NCBI GenBank assembly: GCA_044221315.1
Contig: JBGAPK010000008.1
Location: forward strand, 1-64,000
Source: JAFEBO01 sp044221315
GTDB taxonomy: Bacteria > Planctomycetota > Phycisphaerae > Phycisphaerales > UBA1924
Reading direction: 5' to 3'
Length of the DNA: 64,000 bases
Shown piece after piece: positions 34,046-42,582 of the stretch; position 1 is the stretch's first letter; every line of letters starts with the position of its first letter. Made by a program: the position numbers and the translations under genes. The notes below the pieces were generated by a model. The model worked only from the letters and a program-made list of their open reading frames with translations, had not been told where the DNA came from and made no database searches.

Positions 34046-37000
34046 ATGTTGTCGTCGCTCATTCGTCCGTCCCGGTTTGTCGCCGCCGCTGCGATCGCGC
34101 TCTTCGCGCGTTTCGCCCCGGCCGATGTCACCCAAGTCGTGCCGCCGACCAGCGCCACCGTGGCCGGAGACGCTAACAACCTCATCCCGATCGGCGCGAG
34201 TCCGGGCGGAACGTACAGCGTTTTATACGGACCGGATCAGCTCGCCGGGCTTCCGATCGGCAGCACCATTAACTCCATTCAAATGAGACTGCGCAACGCG
34301 GAGGCGGTGGCATGGCCTCCCGCTCCCGTCAATATCACAACGTACGAGATCCGCTTCGGGCAGTCCGATCTCACGCCCGCCACGATCAGCAATACGTTCG
34401 CGAACAACATCAAGAATTCGGTGCTCGTGCGCGGCGGAGCGCTCGCGCTGGCGACCGGCGCTTATCCGGCTGGTGCGGCGACCGGTACAACCCCGGAAGC
34501 CTGGGGCCCGGTGATCACGTTCACAACGCCGTTCGTCTACACCGGGGGCGTGCTGGCGATTGAATTCCGCAACACCGGCGCGACCGGTGGCAGCGTGTAC
34601 GGCGACGCCAACGTGAACTCCGCCGGCGGGGCGGGCGTCGGCTCCATTTCTTCGTCCACGACGGGAGGCGCGGCCGGGGCGATCATCGTCCGCCTGGGCT
34701 TCTCGCGGCCGGATGACCAGTCGCTCACGGTTCCGCCGGCAAACGCGAACGTCGCCGGAACGACCGGGAATTACATCCCGCTCGGCGCTGTCGCGGGCGG
34801 TCGGTATTTGGTTCTGTACGACACGGCTCAATTGGCGGCAATTCCCGCGGGCAGCGTGATCTCCGGCCTCCAGATGCGTTTGTGGAACGCCCACTCGGCC
34901 AACTGGCCCAACGCCGCGACGGCTATTACGTCGTATCAGATCTATCTGGCGCAGTCACCCCGCACTCCGGCGACCATCAGCACGACGTTTGCGGCCAATT
35001 TGACCAATCCGGTACTGGTCCGCGACGGCGCGCTCGACCTGGCTGCCGGGACGTACCCGGCAGGCGCGAATACCGGAGCGGTTCCTGAGGGTTGGGGGCC
35101 GATGATCGAGTTCCAGACGCCGTTTGTCTATAAGGGCGGCGTCCTGGCGATTGATTTCCATAACACCGGGGGCGGCGCGCCGACGAACTACGCCGACGGC
35201 ATTCTCAGCGGGGCCACCGCGGCCGGCATCGGCGACATCAATTCACCCTCCGCGACCGTGGGCGTGGACGGAGGCGCCGTGATCATCCGCTTGCTGGTCA
35301 CGCCGCCCGTGACGTCGCCCTTTGGCCCGGGCGTGACCAAGGTCTTCGCGCTCAACAAGTACGCCGATACTCCCGCCTCCAATTACCAGAACACGGTTCT
35401 TTATATCAGCGGTTATGCGACCGAATTTGTCTACGCCCCGGCGCAGTTCCAGACGATCGGGCCCGGATCGCTCTTCACCGGTCTGGCGTATCGCAACGAT
35501 AACATCACCGCGTGGCCCCTCGCGCTGACCAATGTTGGTTCCTACGACATCCAACTCGGAAAGAGCGTGAACGGGCCGGCGACACTCTCAACCACCGTTG
35601 CCAACAACCTTGGCGCCGATGCGACGACCGTGCGATCCGGGGCGCTCGCGATACCGGCCGGTGCGATGGCCGCGGCTCCGACAACCGGGACCGCCCCCTA
35701 CACCTTTGAGATTCCGTTCACAACGTCCTATCCGTACGTGGGCGGCAGTCTGATCAACGTCGTCCGGCAGAGCGGGACCGGTTCGGACGGCCACGTCGAT
35801 GCTATCTTCTACACCGATCCGGAAAACGGGGTGGACACCAAGGGCTATTTCGGCGACCCGCAGGGCACCGCCTCGACGCCCAATGCCGCGAATGTTCCCG
35901 TCGTCCGCTACAGCGCCGATGCTCAGGTGATCGTTCCCAATGCCGTGGCCAACGGCGTCGGTCTGGGCGGCAACTACATCTTCGCTTCGCCCTTCGCCAC
36001 GAGTGCGTCCACGATCCAGTTCATTCTCGGCGCCTCGCAGCTTTCGTACATTCCCTTTGGCGGCCTGCTGAACTCCGTCAGCTTCCTTGCCGAGTCCGGC
36101 GCCTGGCCGGGCGCGGCGGGTGCGGCGGCCGACGATCTTTCCGTGACGGTCAGCACCGCCAAGCTTCACCCCGCCGACGCGAGCAACACCTTTGCCGCCA
36201 ACGAGGGCGACGACGCGATGGTCGTGCGTTCGGGTCCCATCTCGTGGCTCCCGGGAGCGCTTCCCGCGGCGAGCACCAACAGGTTCGGCGGTACCATCAC
36301 GTTCGACCGCGCCTTTGTCTACACCGGGGGCGACCTGTGCATCACCATCCGCAAGTCGGGTGTGGTCGGGGGGAATCCCTCGCTTCGAGCGGCGAACCCC
36401 GTGACGGTCACCCGCGTCATCCGTTTGGATGGGACCAGTAATGCCCTGGCGGGTGAGTTCTTCGGTCTTGATGGCGGGGCCGCGATCCAGGTCGGCTACA
36501 TTCCCTCCGGCACCAGTCCCAAGCGCTGCGTCACCACGCCGGAGACCAACAACCGTGCGCTCACCCTTACACGGCGACTTCAGATGCTGTTCAATCCGGA
36601 GGCTGTCGGCGTGCCTGTGGGCGCCACGATCAACGGCTTTACATGGAGATTGGCACCGAATGCGACGGTCGATGTGCCGAGCGCCGATGTTTCGTACACG
36701 CGGTTCGACGCGTGGATGAGCACGTCTCCCAGGACCGCGCAGACGGCGAGCACGACGTTCGCCACCAACGAGGGCGCCGATCTTGTTCAGGTTCGTTCCG
36801 GCGCACTCACCATTCCCGCCCTTGCGTGGCATGCGACCTCGAGCAACCCGGAGGAATGGGGCGCCTTTGTCCAGTTCTCGCGCCCCTTTGTGTACAAGGG
36901 CGGCACGCTCAGCTTCTCGATCCGGTGCAACACGGCGTCGGGGCCTGTGGGTGAAATCAACCTGGAGGCGGGCACGGACCTGAATCCGGTGATCGATTGC

Positions 37001-37291
37001 CAGGCCGTCCGCAACTCCACCGACCCGGACGCACTGACGGGCAGCCTGATCAAGCCGCCGACCACACAGTTCGCCTTCACCGCCCGTGCCTTCTGCCCGT
37101 GCGATCTCAACAACGACGGCATCGTGTTCGACGACGACTTCGTGATCTTCCTGAACGCCTACAACATCCTCGACTGCGTCGACGCGGGCATGCCCCCCGG
37201 GTGCCTCTCCGACTTCAACTTCGACGGCGTCGTAGACGATGACGATTTCGTGATCTTCCTCGCGGCGTATAACGCGCTGTTGTGCCCGTGA
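34046..37291 (+). CDS. Large secreted protein of five tandem beta-rich repeats with dockerin-like tail
   Basis: This is a 1081-residue protein. A signal peptide (MLSSLIRPSRFVAAAAIALF, to about 27) precedes five homologous blocks of about 180-200 residues (roughly 30-215, 229-420, 430-640, 645-835, 842-1015). Each has a YxLxxxxxQLxxxP or similar opener, a long strand with W-P, then T-FVYxGG-LxI and a Gly-rich turn. The tail (about 1018-1081) has two loops, DLNNDGIVFDDDF and DFNFDGVVDDDDF, and ends LCP. No catalytic residues were seen; an adhesive or structural surface role is a guess. A terminator follows. Codon use is C-ending, unlike the G-ending style just upstream. Confidence 0.8.
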   Translation: MLSSLIRPSRFVAAAAIALFARFAPADVTQVVPPTSATVAGDANNLIPIGASPGGTYSVLYGPDQLAGLPIGSTINSIQMRLRNAEAVAWPPAPVNITTYEIRFGQSDLTPATISNTFANNIKNSVLVRGGALALATGAYPAGAATGTTPEAWGPVITFTTPFVYTGGVLAIEFRNTGATGGSVYGDANVNSAGGAGVGSISSSTTGGAAGAIIVRLGFSRPDDQSLTVPPANANVAGTTGNYIPLGAVAGGRYLVLYDTAQLAAIPAGSVISGLQMRLWNAHSANWPNAATAITSYQIYLAQSPRTPATISTTFAANLTNPVLVRDGALDLAAGTYPAGANTGAVPEGWGPMIEFQTPFVYKGGVLAIDFHNTGGGAPTNYADGILSGATAAGIGDINSPSATVGVDGGAVIIRLLVTPPVTSPFGPGVTKVFALNKYADTPASNYQNTVLYISGYATEFVYAPAQFQTIGPGSLFTGLAYRNDNITAWPLALTNVGSYDIQLGKSVNGPATLSTTVANNLGADATTVRSGALAIPAGAMAAAPTTGTAPYTFEIPFTTSYPYVGGSLINVVRQSGTGSDGHVDAIFYTDPENGVDTKGYFGDPQGTASTPNAANVPVVRYSADAQVIVPNAVANGVGLGGNYIFASPFATSASTIQFILGASQLSYIPFGGLLNSVSFLAESGAWPGAAGAAADDLSVTVSTAKLHPADASNTFAANEGDDAMVVRSGPISWLPGALPAASTNRFGGTITFDRAFVYTGGDLCITIRKSGVVGGNPSLRAANPVTVTRVIRLDGTSNALAGEFFGLDGGAAIQVGYIPSGTSPKRCVTTPETNNRALTLTRRLQMLFNPEAVGVPVGATINGFTWRLAPNATVDVPSADVSYTRFDAWMSTSPRTAQTASTTFATNEGADLVQVRSGALTIPALAWHATSSNPEEWGAFVQFSRPFVYKGGTLSFSIRCNTASGPVGEINLEAGTDLNPVIDCQAVRNSTDPDALTGSLIKPPTTQFAFTARAFCPCDLNNDGIVFDDDFVIFLNAYNILDCVDAGMPPGCLSDFNFDGVVDDDDFVIFLAAYNALLCP

Positions 37292-37324
37292 GCCTGCGGA
37301 AAGATGCCTGATCGAGGCGACATC

Positions 37325-37351
37325 AACCCCGGGTGAAGGCCCGGGGTTTTT
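37325..37351 (+). terminator. Rho-independent terminator
   Basis: Stem ACCCCGGG / CCCGGGGT with a 6-base loop, then TTTT. It is downstream of the five-repeat gene and 50 bases before the transposase gene. Confidence 0.8.
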
Positions 37352-37401
37352 CATTGGCGGAGGGCCGGAGCTGGCGTGCCGGGATTTGATACGTTGAAGC
37401 G

Positions 37402-37836
37402 ATGAAAGTCCGGTCGTTCGCGTTCGTTCACGTGTTCTTCTCGACGAGGAAGCAGAAGCCGTTGATCACCGAAAAGATCCGGGGCGAGCTGTATTCATAC
37501 ATGGGGTTCCTGTGCCAGAAGCACAAGTGCCGCCTGATGACGATCGGCGGGACGGAAGATCACGTGCACCTCCTGATCCGGCTGCATCACGAGGTGGCGC
37601 TGACAACGCTTGTGGAGAGCATCAAGGAGGGGTCCGAAGAGACGATGAAGGGTGAGGGGCTCGCGTGGCAGGAGAGCTGGTTCGGCTTCACGGTGAGCCC
37701 GGAGGAGTTGAAGCCGCTCGAGAAGTACATCGAGCATCAGGACGAGCAGCACGAGGTGGAGGATTTCAAGGACGAGGCGAGAAGGCTGTGCCGCGAGAAC
37801 GGGGTGAAGGGGGATGAGAAGGAGATGTGGGAGTAG
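37402..37836 (+). mobile_element. tnpA: IS200/IS605-type Y1 transposase (TnpA), lone gene
   Basis: TnpA Y1 transposases cut single strands at hairpins using an HUH motif and one tyrosine. Here HUH is DHVHLLI (His54, His56) and the tyrosine is in LEKYIEHQDEQH (Tyr109), in a 144-residue chain that is full length for the group. No TnpB lies beside it. The nearest hairpin upstream is the terminator at 37325; Family B repeat follows the stop and Family A is 330 bases further on. Lone TnpAs of this size can be IS200 elements or REP-associated (RAYT) enzymes. The subgroup could not be set. The gene looks intact. Confidence 0.85.
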
Positions 37837-37838
37837 AG

Positions 37839-37875
37839 GAAGAGCGGCAGAGCAGCAGATCGGCAAAGCGGCACA
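37839..37875 (+). repeat. Family B short-period repeat, copy 9
   Basis: AGAGCGGCAGAGCAGCAG then ATCGGCAAAGCGGCACA, just after the tnpA stop. Confidence 0.75.
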
Positions 37876-37900
37876 TGGGGAGACGTGGGTGAGCGGCGCG

Positions 37901-38029
37901 TCATTGCGTGCGGTCGAGGGAGCGCCAGGATTGCTGGAAGGACTTGCGAGTGCCGGGCGTGCCGCACTCGGGACATTGCTCCATGAAGGCGATTCCGGAG
38001 ACGTCGTAGAGGCAGGTGGTGCAGAGCAT
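37901..38029 (-). CDS. Short zinc-ribbon-like peptide (doubtful)
   Basis: This would be a 42-residue product with two Cys pairs in MLCTTCLYDVSGIAF and QCPECGTPG, the spacing of a treble-clef or zinc ribbon. The ORF stays open up to 38116 if a longer start is used. It could be a real small protein or a remnant of a longer gene. No family was recognised. Confidence 0.4.
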   Translation of the reverse strand: MLCTTCLYDVSGIAFMEQCPECGTPGTRKSFQQSWRSLDRTQ

Positions 38030-38160
38030 GTCGTTCTTCTTGCGGCGAGGGATCGCAAACGATGGACTTGCCAGGCGTCTTCGCGCCGGCCGCTTCACTC
38101 CAAGCTCGCGATGCACGACTGCCTGGCGATCGGCGCCGTGGACACGATCTTAAGAAGTGC

Positions 38161-38206
38161 GAACCCACCTCCAACCCCCTCCCTCGGGGAAGGGAGCTTC
38201 GGAGAA
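38161..38206 (+). repeat. Family A palindromic element, copy 10
   Basis: GAACCCACCTCCAACC, CCCTCCCTCGGGGAAGGGAG, CTTCGGAG. The centre is altered, so pairing is imperfect. It abuts the 3' end of the desaturase gene on the minus strand. Confidence 0.75.
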
Positions 38207-38209
38207 GAG

Positions 38210-39889
38210 TCACACCGCCACCGGCTCACCCTTCGGCTCCACGATCGGCGATGACACGCTCCGCCCTGACTCCGTCGGCAGCGGGATGCCCCAGTCTTCG
38301 AGGAGGCAGTTCGCGGCGGTGACGCCTGACATCATGACCATCGGCGTGCCGGGGCCGGGGTTGGCGCTGCCGCCGGCGAGGTAGAGGTTTTTGTAGACGC
38401 GGGAGCGATTCTTGGGCTTGAAGCCGCCGTGCATGCGGCCGTGGCTTGCGAGGCCGTAGATCGCGCCGCCCTCGGCGTTGTACATCTTTTCGATGCCGGC
38501 GGGGCTGAGCGTGCGCTCGACGACGATGTGGCGGTCGATGTCGGCAAAGCCCATGCGGCGCATCTTGTCGAGGACGACGGGCTTGTAGCTTTCCATCAGG
38601 CCGCCGGGGCCGTCCCACTTCTGACCATTGCGGATGTAGGCGGTGTGGATGAGGACGTAGAGGGCCTCGCCACCGGGGGGCGCCTGCGTCGGGTCGCTGC
38701 GGCTGGGCGCGGCGATGTAGAGCGTCGGGTCGCGGGCGGGGATTCCCTTGGAATAGATGTCGTCGAACTCTTCGTGGCTGTTCTTGCTGAAGAAGAAGTT
38801 GTGATGGCTGACGTGGTCGTACTGCTTGTTGAGGCCGAGGTAGAGGACCACGCCGCTGCAGGCGGGGGTGTATTTCCGGGCGATGGCGCGCTGCTCGGCA
38901 CGGGCGGCGGGGGCGGCGAGGAGATCTCGGTTGGTGCGCTGGACGTCGCAGTTGGAGATGACGGCATCGGCGGGGATGAAGTCGGCGGGCTTGCCGGTCG
39001 ATTGGCCGTTGGAGGTGCCGCCCGCGGATTCGAGTTCGACGCCGATGACCTTGCCGTCGCGTTCAACAATGCGGCTGACGCGTCGGCCGGTGATGTAGGT
39101 GACGCCCTGCTCGCGCCCGATGCGCTCGAGGGACCGGGCGACGTAGCGCGTGCCGCCGTCGAGGGGCTCGCCGGCCTTCTTCGGAGCCATCGAATACCAG
39201 CAGCCGTGATCGACCTGTGCCGCGGCGATGAGGCTCAGGATGCTCGGGGCCATGAACGGGCTCGAGCCGACGTACTGGAGGAAGTGCTCCATCACCTGGC
39301 GCAGGTGGGGCTCGGGGACGTACTTCTCGATCTGGGCGGCGACGGTGGAGTGCATCGTGCCGACCATGGCCATCAGGTCGCCGCCGATGCCCTTGGCCTT
39401 GGGCGGGCTGAACATGAGGTCGGTCGCGGCGCCGAGGTTCTTGTAGAAGAAAACTTTTTCGCTGAGGCGGTAGAGCTTGCGGCTGTACTCGATGAAGGCC
39501 TTGTAGCCTTCGCCGGGACGGGTGTTGGGGAACTGCTTATCAAGCTGTGCGGCGAAGGTGTTGACGTCCTTGCGGAGGTCGATGACCGTGCCGTCCTCGA
39601 AATGGCAGCGCCATTGCGGGTCGAGATCGATGAGGTCGATGTAGTCTTCGACGCGCCTACCGCTGCGGCGGATGATGCCCTTGAGCACCTGGGGCATGGT
39701 CAGAATCGTCGGCCCCATGTCGAACTTGAAGCCCTGCTCCTCGATGAGGTTCATCTTGCCGCCAAGGTGCTTGTTCGACTCGACGAGCGTGACCTTGACG
39801 CCGGCGGTGGAGAGTTCGGCTGCCGCGGCAAGCCCGGCGAGGCCGCCGCCGACGATCAGGACATGGGGGGTGTTGGGTTTGGTGGTCAT
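38210..39889 (-). CDS. Phytoene/diapophytoene desaturase-like FAD oxidoreductase (CrtN-like)
   Basis: This 559-residue protein opens with a Rossmann FAD motif HVLIVGGGLAGLAAAAEL and the downstream ESNKHLGGKMN. A late block, NLYLAGGSANPGPGTPMVM, is the carotenoid-desaturase C-terminal FAD signature. The family includes CrtI, CrtN and CrtP; the last two act on C30 diapo substrates. The aldehyde dehydrogenase gene lies upstream on the same strand, 89 bases away, which fits a CrtN/CrtP plus aldehyde dehydrogenase pair (terminal oxidation of C30 carotenoids). Substrate identity is an inference. Start MTTKPN at 39889. Confidence 0.85.
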   Translation of the reverse strand: MTTKPNTPHVLIVGGGLAGLAAAAELSTAGVKVTLVESNKHLGGKMNLIEEQGFKFDMGPTILTMPQVLKGIIRRSGRRVEDYIDLIDLDPQWRCHFEDGTVIDLRKDVNTFAAQLDKQFPNTRPGEGYKAFIEYSRKLYRLSEKVFFYKNLGAATDLMFSPPKAKGIGGDLMAMVGTMHSTVAAQIEKYVPEPHLRQVMEHFLQYVGSSPFMAPSILSLIAAAQVDHGCWYSMAPKKAGEPLDGGTRYVARSLERIGREQGVTYITGRRVSRIVERDGKVIGVELESAGGTSNGQSTGKPADFIPADAVISNCDVQRTNRDLLAAPAARAEQRAIARKYTPACSGVVLYLGLNKQYDHVSHHNFFFSKNSHEEFDDIYSKGIPARDPTLYIAAPSRSDPTQAPPGGEALYVLIHTAYIRNGQKWDGPGGLMESYKPVVLDKMRRMGFADIDRHIVVERTLSPAGIEKMYNAEGGAIYGLASHGRMHGGFKPKNRSRVYKNLYLAGGSANPGPGTPMVMMSGVTAANCLLEDWGIPLPTESGRSVSSPIVEPKGEPVAV

Positions 39890-39894
39890 GGTGA

Positions 39895-39961
39895 GGGCAG
39901 CAGAATTGCAGAGCAGCAGGTGGGGAAAACGGCAAAGCGGCAAAGCCGCAAAACGGCAAAG
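39895..39961 (+). repeat. Family B short-period repeat, copy 10
   Basis: GGCAGCAGAATTGCAGAGCA then AACGGCAAAGCGGCAAAG and CCGCAAAACGGCAAAG, in the gap between the aldehyde dehydrogenase and desaturase genes. Confidence 0.75.
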
Positions 39962-39978
39962 GGGGATTGGAGGCAACT

Positions 39979-41463
39979 TTATCGCGAGGCGGGGGCGGTT
40001 GGCGCGGGGGCTCGCGTGCTTGTTGGTTGATGAGACTGAGTCGCTGGAGCGTTGCTGGCGGCCTGCTGAGGCTGATTCATCGCGGGCTTCTTGCCGCCGT
40101 ACCAGTAGCGGATGAACTTGGACATGCCGCGGGCGATGGAAGGCGTGACGGCTTCCATGGAGAAGCGGAGGAGCGGGGCGGTCTGGGTGGTGTAGATCGG
40201 GCGGGTCATGGCGAGAAGGCCTTCCGCGCCCTTGGTGATTCCCCAGCCGGACATGGCATGGCCCCCAAGGCCGACGGACGGGTGGATGGTGGGCAGGAGG
40301 CAGTCGTTTACCGTGATGATTGTGGAACGCAGGCGGTGCCGGAAGGAATCGATGCGGGCGGGATTGCGGGTGAAGACGCTGGTCGTGAGGACCTGATCAA
40401 CCTTGTCGTGGATGGAGAGGGCGTCTTCAAGGTTTTTGACGGGGACAATGCCTAGCAGGGGGCCAAAGTGGCGTCCTTCGAGCAACGGCACGTCTCGCGG
40501 GCAATCCGCAAAGGCCATGGGGCGAAGGCAGCGGAGGCGGCCGTTGCTGTCGGGTGAAGGGGCGTCGATGACGCCGGCGAGGGAGCGGCCACCACGGGCT
40601 TGGCAATCGACGGCGAGGTCGTAGCACTGCTTGGCGGATTGCTCGCTGATGAGCGGGCGCGGGCGGGCGGCGCCGGCTCGGGAGGCGAGGCGGCGGACGA
40701 ACTCGGCATAGACCTTCTCATCGACCAGGGCGCGCCGAGGGGCCATGCAGGTCTGGCCGGTGTTCATGTCGACGCCCCCCCAGATGGCGCTGGCGGCGAG
40801 TTCCGGGTCGGCGTCGCCCAAGACGATGGCGCTGTCGCGCCCGGAGAGTTCGAGCGTGCTGGAGGTCATAGTTGGCGCGAGCGTCTCGGCGATGGCCACG
40901 CCGACGTTCGTGGAGCCGGTGAAGACGACGTGGTCGAAGCGCGCGGATTTGAGGAGAGTTGCTCCGGCCTCGCGCGTGGCAGGAGTCCAATTGAGCTGGC
41001 CCTCCGGCATGTTGTGGGCGCGCCCGGCATCGCGGGCGAGTTCAAGAAGAAGCGTCTGGCAGCGCGGGGCGTTCTCGGAGGGTTTCACCGTGACGCGGTT
41101 GCCGGCGACGAGGGCTTGGAGGAGTTCAATGCCGAGCAACTGGATGGGGTAGTTCCAGGTGGCGATGATGGCGACGTGGCCGAGCGGGGCGCGGGTGAGC
41201 AGGGCCTTGGTGGCAACGTTGAAGACGCCGCCGTGGCGGAGGCGGCGGGGGGAAAGAAGTCCCTCGGCCCGCTTCTCGATCCACTTGCAGGAGGAAAGCA
41301 GCGGCAGGATGTCGCCCATCAGCGCCTCGAAAGAGGGCTTGTCCATGTCGCGGGCGATCAAGTCGATCATCTCGTCCTGGCGGGAGGCGAGAGAACGCCG
41401 GAACGCGGCGACCCAGGCGAGGCGGTCGTGCAATTGCCAATTGGGGGAGGGCTGGGGGCTCAC
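39979..41463 (-). CDS. Aldehyde dehydrogenase family protein
   Basis: This 494-residue NAD(P)-dependent dehydrogenase has the motifs IATWNYPIQL (cofactor), VFTGSTNVGVA, the general base in LELSGRDS, and the catalytic cysteine in NTGQTCMAPRR. The C-terminal 30 residues are Ala/Pro/Thr/Gln-rich and probably disordered. The size and the GRDS form resemble the class that includes AldH/CrtNc, the diapolycopenal dehydrogenase that oxidises carotenoid end groups to acids. Its placement beside a CrtN-like gene supports that reading but does not prove it. Confidence 0.83.
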   Translation of the reverse strand: MSPQPSPNWQLHDRLAWVAAFRRSLASRQDEMIDLIARDMDKPSFEALMGDILPLLSSCKWIEKRAEGLLSPRRLRHGGVFNVATKALLTRAPLGHVAIIATWNYPIQLLGIELLQALVAGNRVTVKPSENAPRCQTLLLELARDAGRAHNMPEGQLNWTPATREAGATLLKSARFDHVVFTGSTNVGVAIAETLAPTMTSSTLELSGRDSAIVLGDADPELAASAIWGGVDMNTGQTCMAPRRALVDEKVYAEFVRRLASRAGAARPRPLISEQSAKQCYDLAVDCQARGGRSLAGVIDAPSPDSNGRLRCLRPMAFADCPRDVPLLEGRHFGPLLGIVPVKNLEDALSIHDKVDQVLTTSVFTRNPARIDSFRHRLRSTIITVNDCLLPTIHPSVGLGGHAMSGWGITKGAEGLLAMTRPIYTTQTAPLLRFSMEAVTPSIARGMSKFIRYWYGGKKPAMNQPQQAASNAPATQSHQPTSTRAPAPTAPASR

Positions 41464-41568
41464 GGGAGAGTTTAGTGGGGTTGGGAGCGGTCGTGCCCGG
41501 GCGAATCCCCTGGGGCAGCGAGTCCGGAAGTGCTTTCGCGGCGGGCTTGGAAATGGATTCAGCCCCGG

Positions 41569-42294
41569 TCAGTCCTTGCGGGCGTCCTGCCAGTTGGTGA
41601 ATTCGCGCCCGCGCCAGGTCATGCGGGCGGGTTCATACTCGGCGAAGGTGCCGGCGTGGACGTCCATGAAGAGCAGGTTGGTCTTGCCGCTCTGTGAATC
41701 GGGGCGCTTGATGCCGTGCGCGAGGCGCTGCCCTTCAAAGAAGACGACGGGCTGATTGGCGTCGTCCGGGTCGCAGTCGGGCTGGTTGTTCGCATTGCCG
41801 TAGGGCTTGGCGTAAAGGTTCGGTTGGTTGCTGTCGCCGAGAAAAACGAACTGCGACGTGAACTGAACCTGCGATTCGTGCAGGCTGGTGTACATCGCCC
41901 GGTTGTAAATGGCGGAGGTGTAGCGGGCCTGGAGAAAGTAGCAGAAGGGGGCAAGGTCCTTCGGGCGCGCCGGGTCGGTGTAGGCGTCGGGCGAGGCGAT
42001 GTACGGGGCCAGCTGCTCGGTCCAGCCCGGGCCGATGTCGTCGCCGTTCTTGCCGTCCTCCGGCGTTCCGGCACGCCCCCAGATGTGCCACGCCGACCAG
42101 TAGGGAAACGTCCCCTTGTTGGCGTCGGCGTAGAGGGTGAGCGAGGTGCCGATGGTACGGAGGTTGGAGGCGCACTTGGTGGTGCGGGCGTTCTCCCGGG
42201 CGCCGGCGAGGGCCGGAAGCAGAATGCCGATGAGCGTCGCGATGATCGCGATGACGATGAGCAGTTCGATCAGAGTGAAGGCGCGGGTACGCAT
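41569..42294 (-). CDS. Type II secretion / type IV pilin-like prepilin, DUF1559-type
   Basis: This 241-residue protein has an N-terminal prepilin cleavage and methylation motif MRTRAFTLIELLIVIAII followed by a hydrophobic helix (ATLIGILLPALAGARENAR). After it comes the pseudopilin-like KCASNLRTIGTSLTLYADAN pattern common in planctomycetes, then a long C-terminal extension that ends in a MDVHAGTF segment. Such proteins are processed by PilD and may sit in a pseudopilus or on the surface. Start ATG at 42294. Confidence 0.85.
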   Translation of the reverse strand: MRTRAFTLIELLIVIAIIATLIGILLPALAGARENARTTKCASNLRTIGTSLTLYADANKGTFPYWSAWHIWGRAGTPEDGKNGDDIGPGWTEQLAPYIASPDAYTDPARPKDLAPFCYFLQARYTSAIYNRAMYTSLHESQVQFTSQFVFLGDSNQPNLYAKPYGNANNQPDCDPDDANQPVVFFEGQRLAHGIKRPDSQSGKTNLLFMDVHAGTFAEYEPARMTWRGREFTNWQDARKD

Positions 42295-42582
42295 GTGAGC
42301 CTCAACGCGGAAGGCCGGGGTGGATGACCGAGCAAGGAGAGAAGCGGGAAGAAAGAAAAGCGATCAGAAGGAATCGTCGGACGAGTTGTATCGGCAAGGG
42401 AATCGGAGAGTTGGTGAAATCGGAACAATCCTCGCACGATGTGCGCTGAGATTGTGTTTCATCGGCGCGGATTCATGAAACACCGGGGCGGGGCTTGTCC
42501 GGACGGGGCTGTGAACAGGTACACCCGTGAAGCGGGGGATGCCGGGGCGGGCGGTTCGGACCGCCGGGTGTAGCATGACGGC
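42295..42582. other. 288-base divergent intergenic region with a parS-like split palindrome
   Basis: Upstream region of the pseudopilin gene (minus) and the peptidase gene (plus). Apart from the inverted repeat at 42454 nothing stands out. Confidence 0.5.
42454..42483. promoter_or_regulatory. Inverted repeat GTGTTTCAT...ATGAAACAC
   Basis: Nine-base arms separated by 12 bases in the divergent spacer. The arms equal the outer parts of a parS palindrome (TGTTTCA / TGAAACA), but the spacing is wrong for a standard 16-base site. It could equally be an operator or hairpin. Confidence 0.35.

Larger units (their letters stand above)
37837..38209. other. 373-base spacer after tnpA
   Basis: It holds a Family B tract, a possible 42-residue zinc-ribbon gene on the minus strand and a Family A element. 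Nothing else was recognised. No clear right end of an IS element was identified. Confidence 0.6.

Noticed and set aside
38429..40030. 533-codon plus-strand frame antisense to the desaturase gene
   Set aside because: A low-complexity Val/Asp/Gly/Glu/Ala translation that mirrors the codons of the minus-strand gene.
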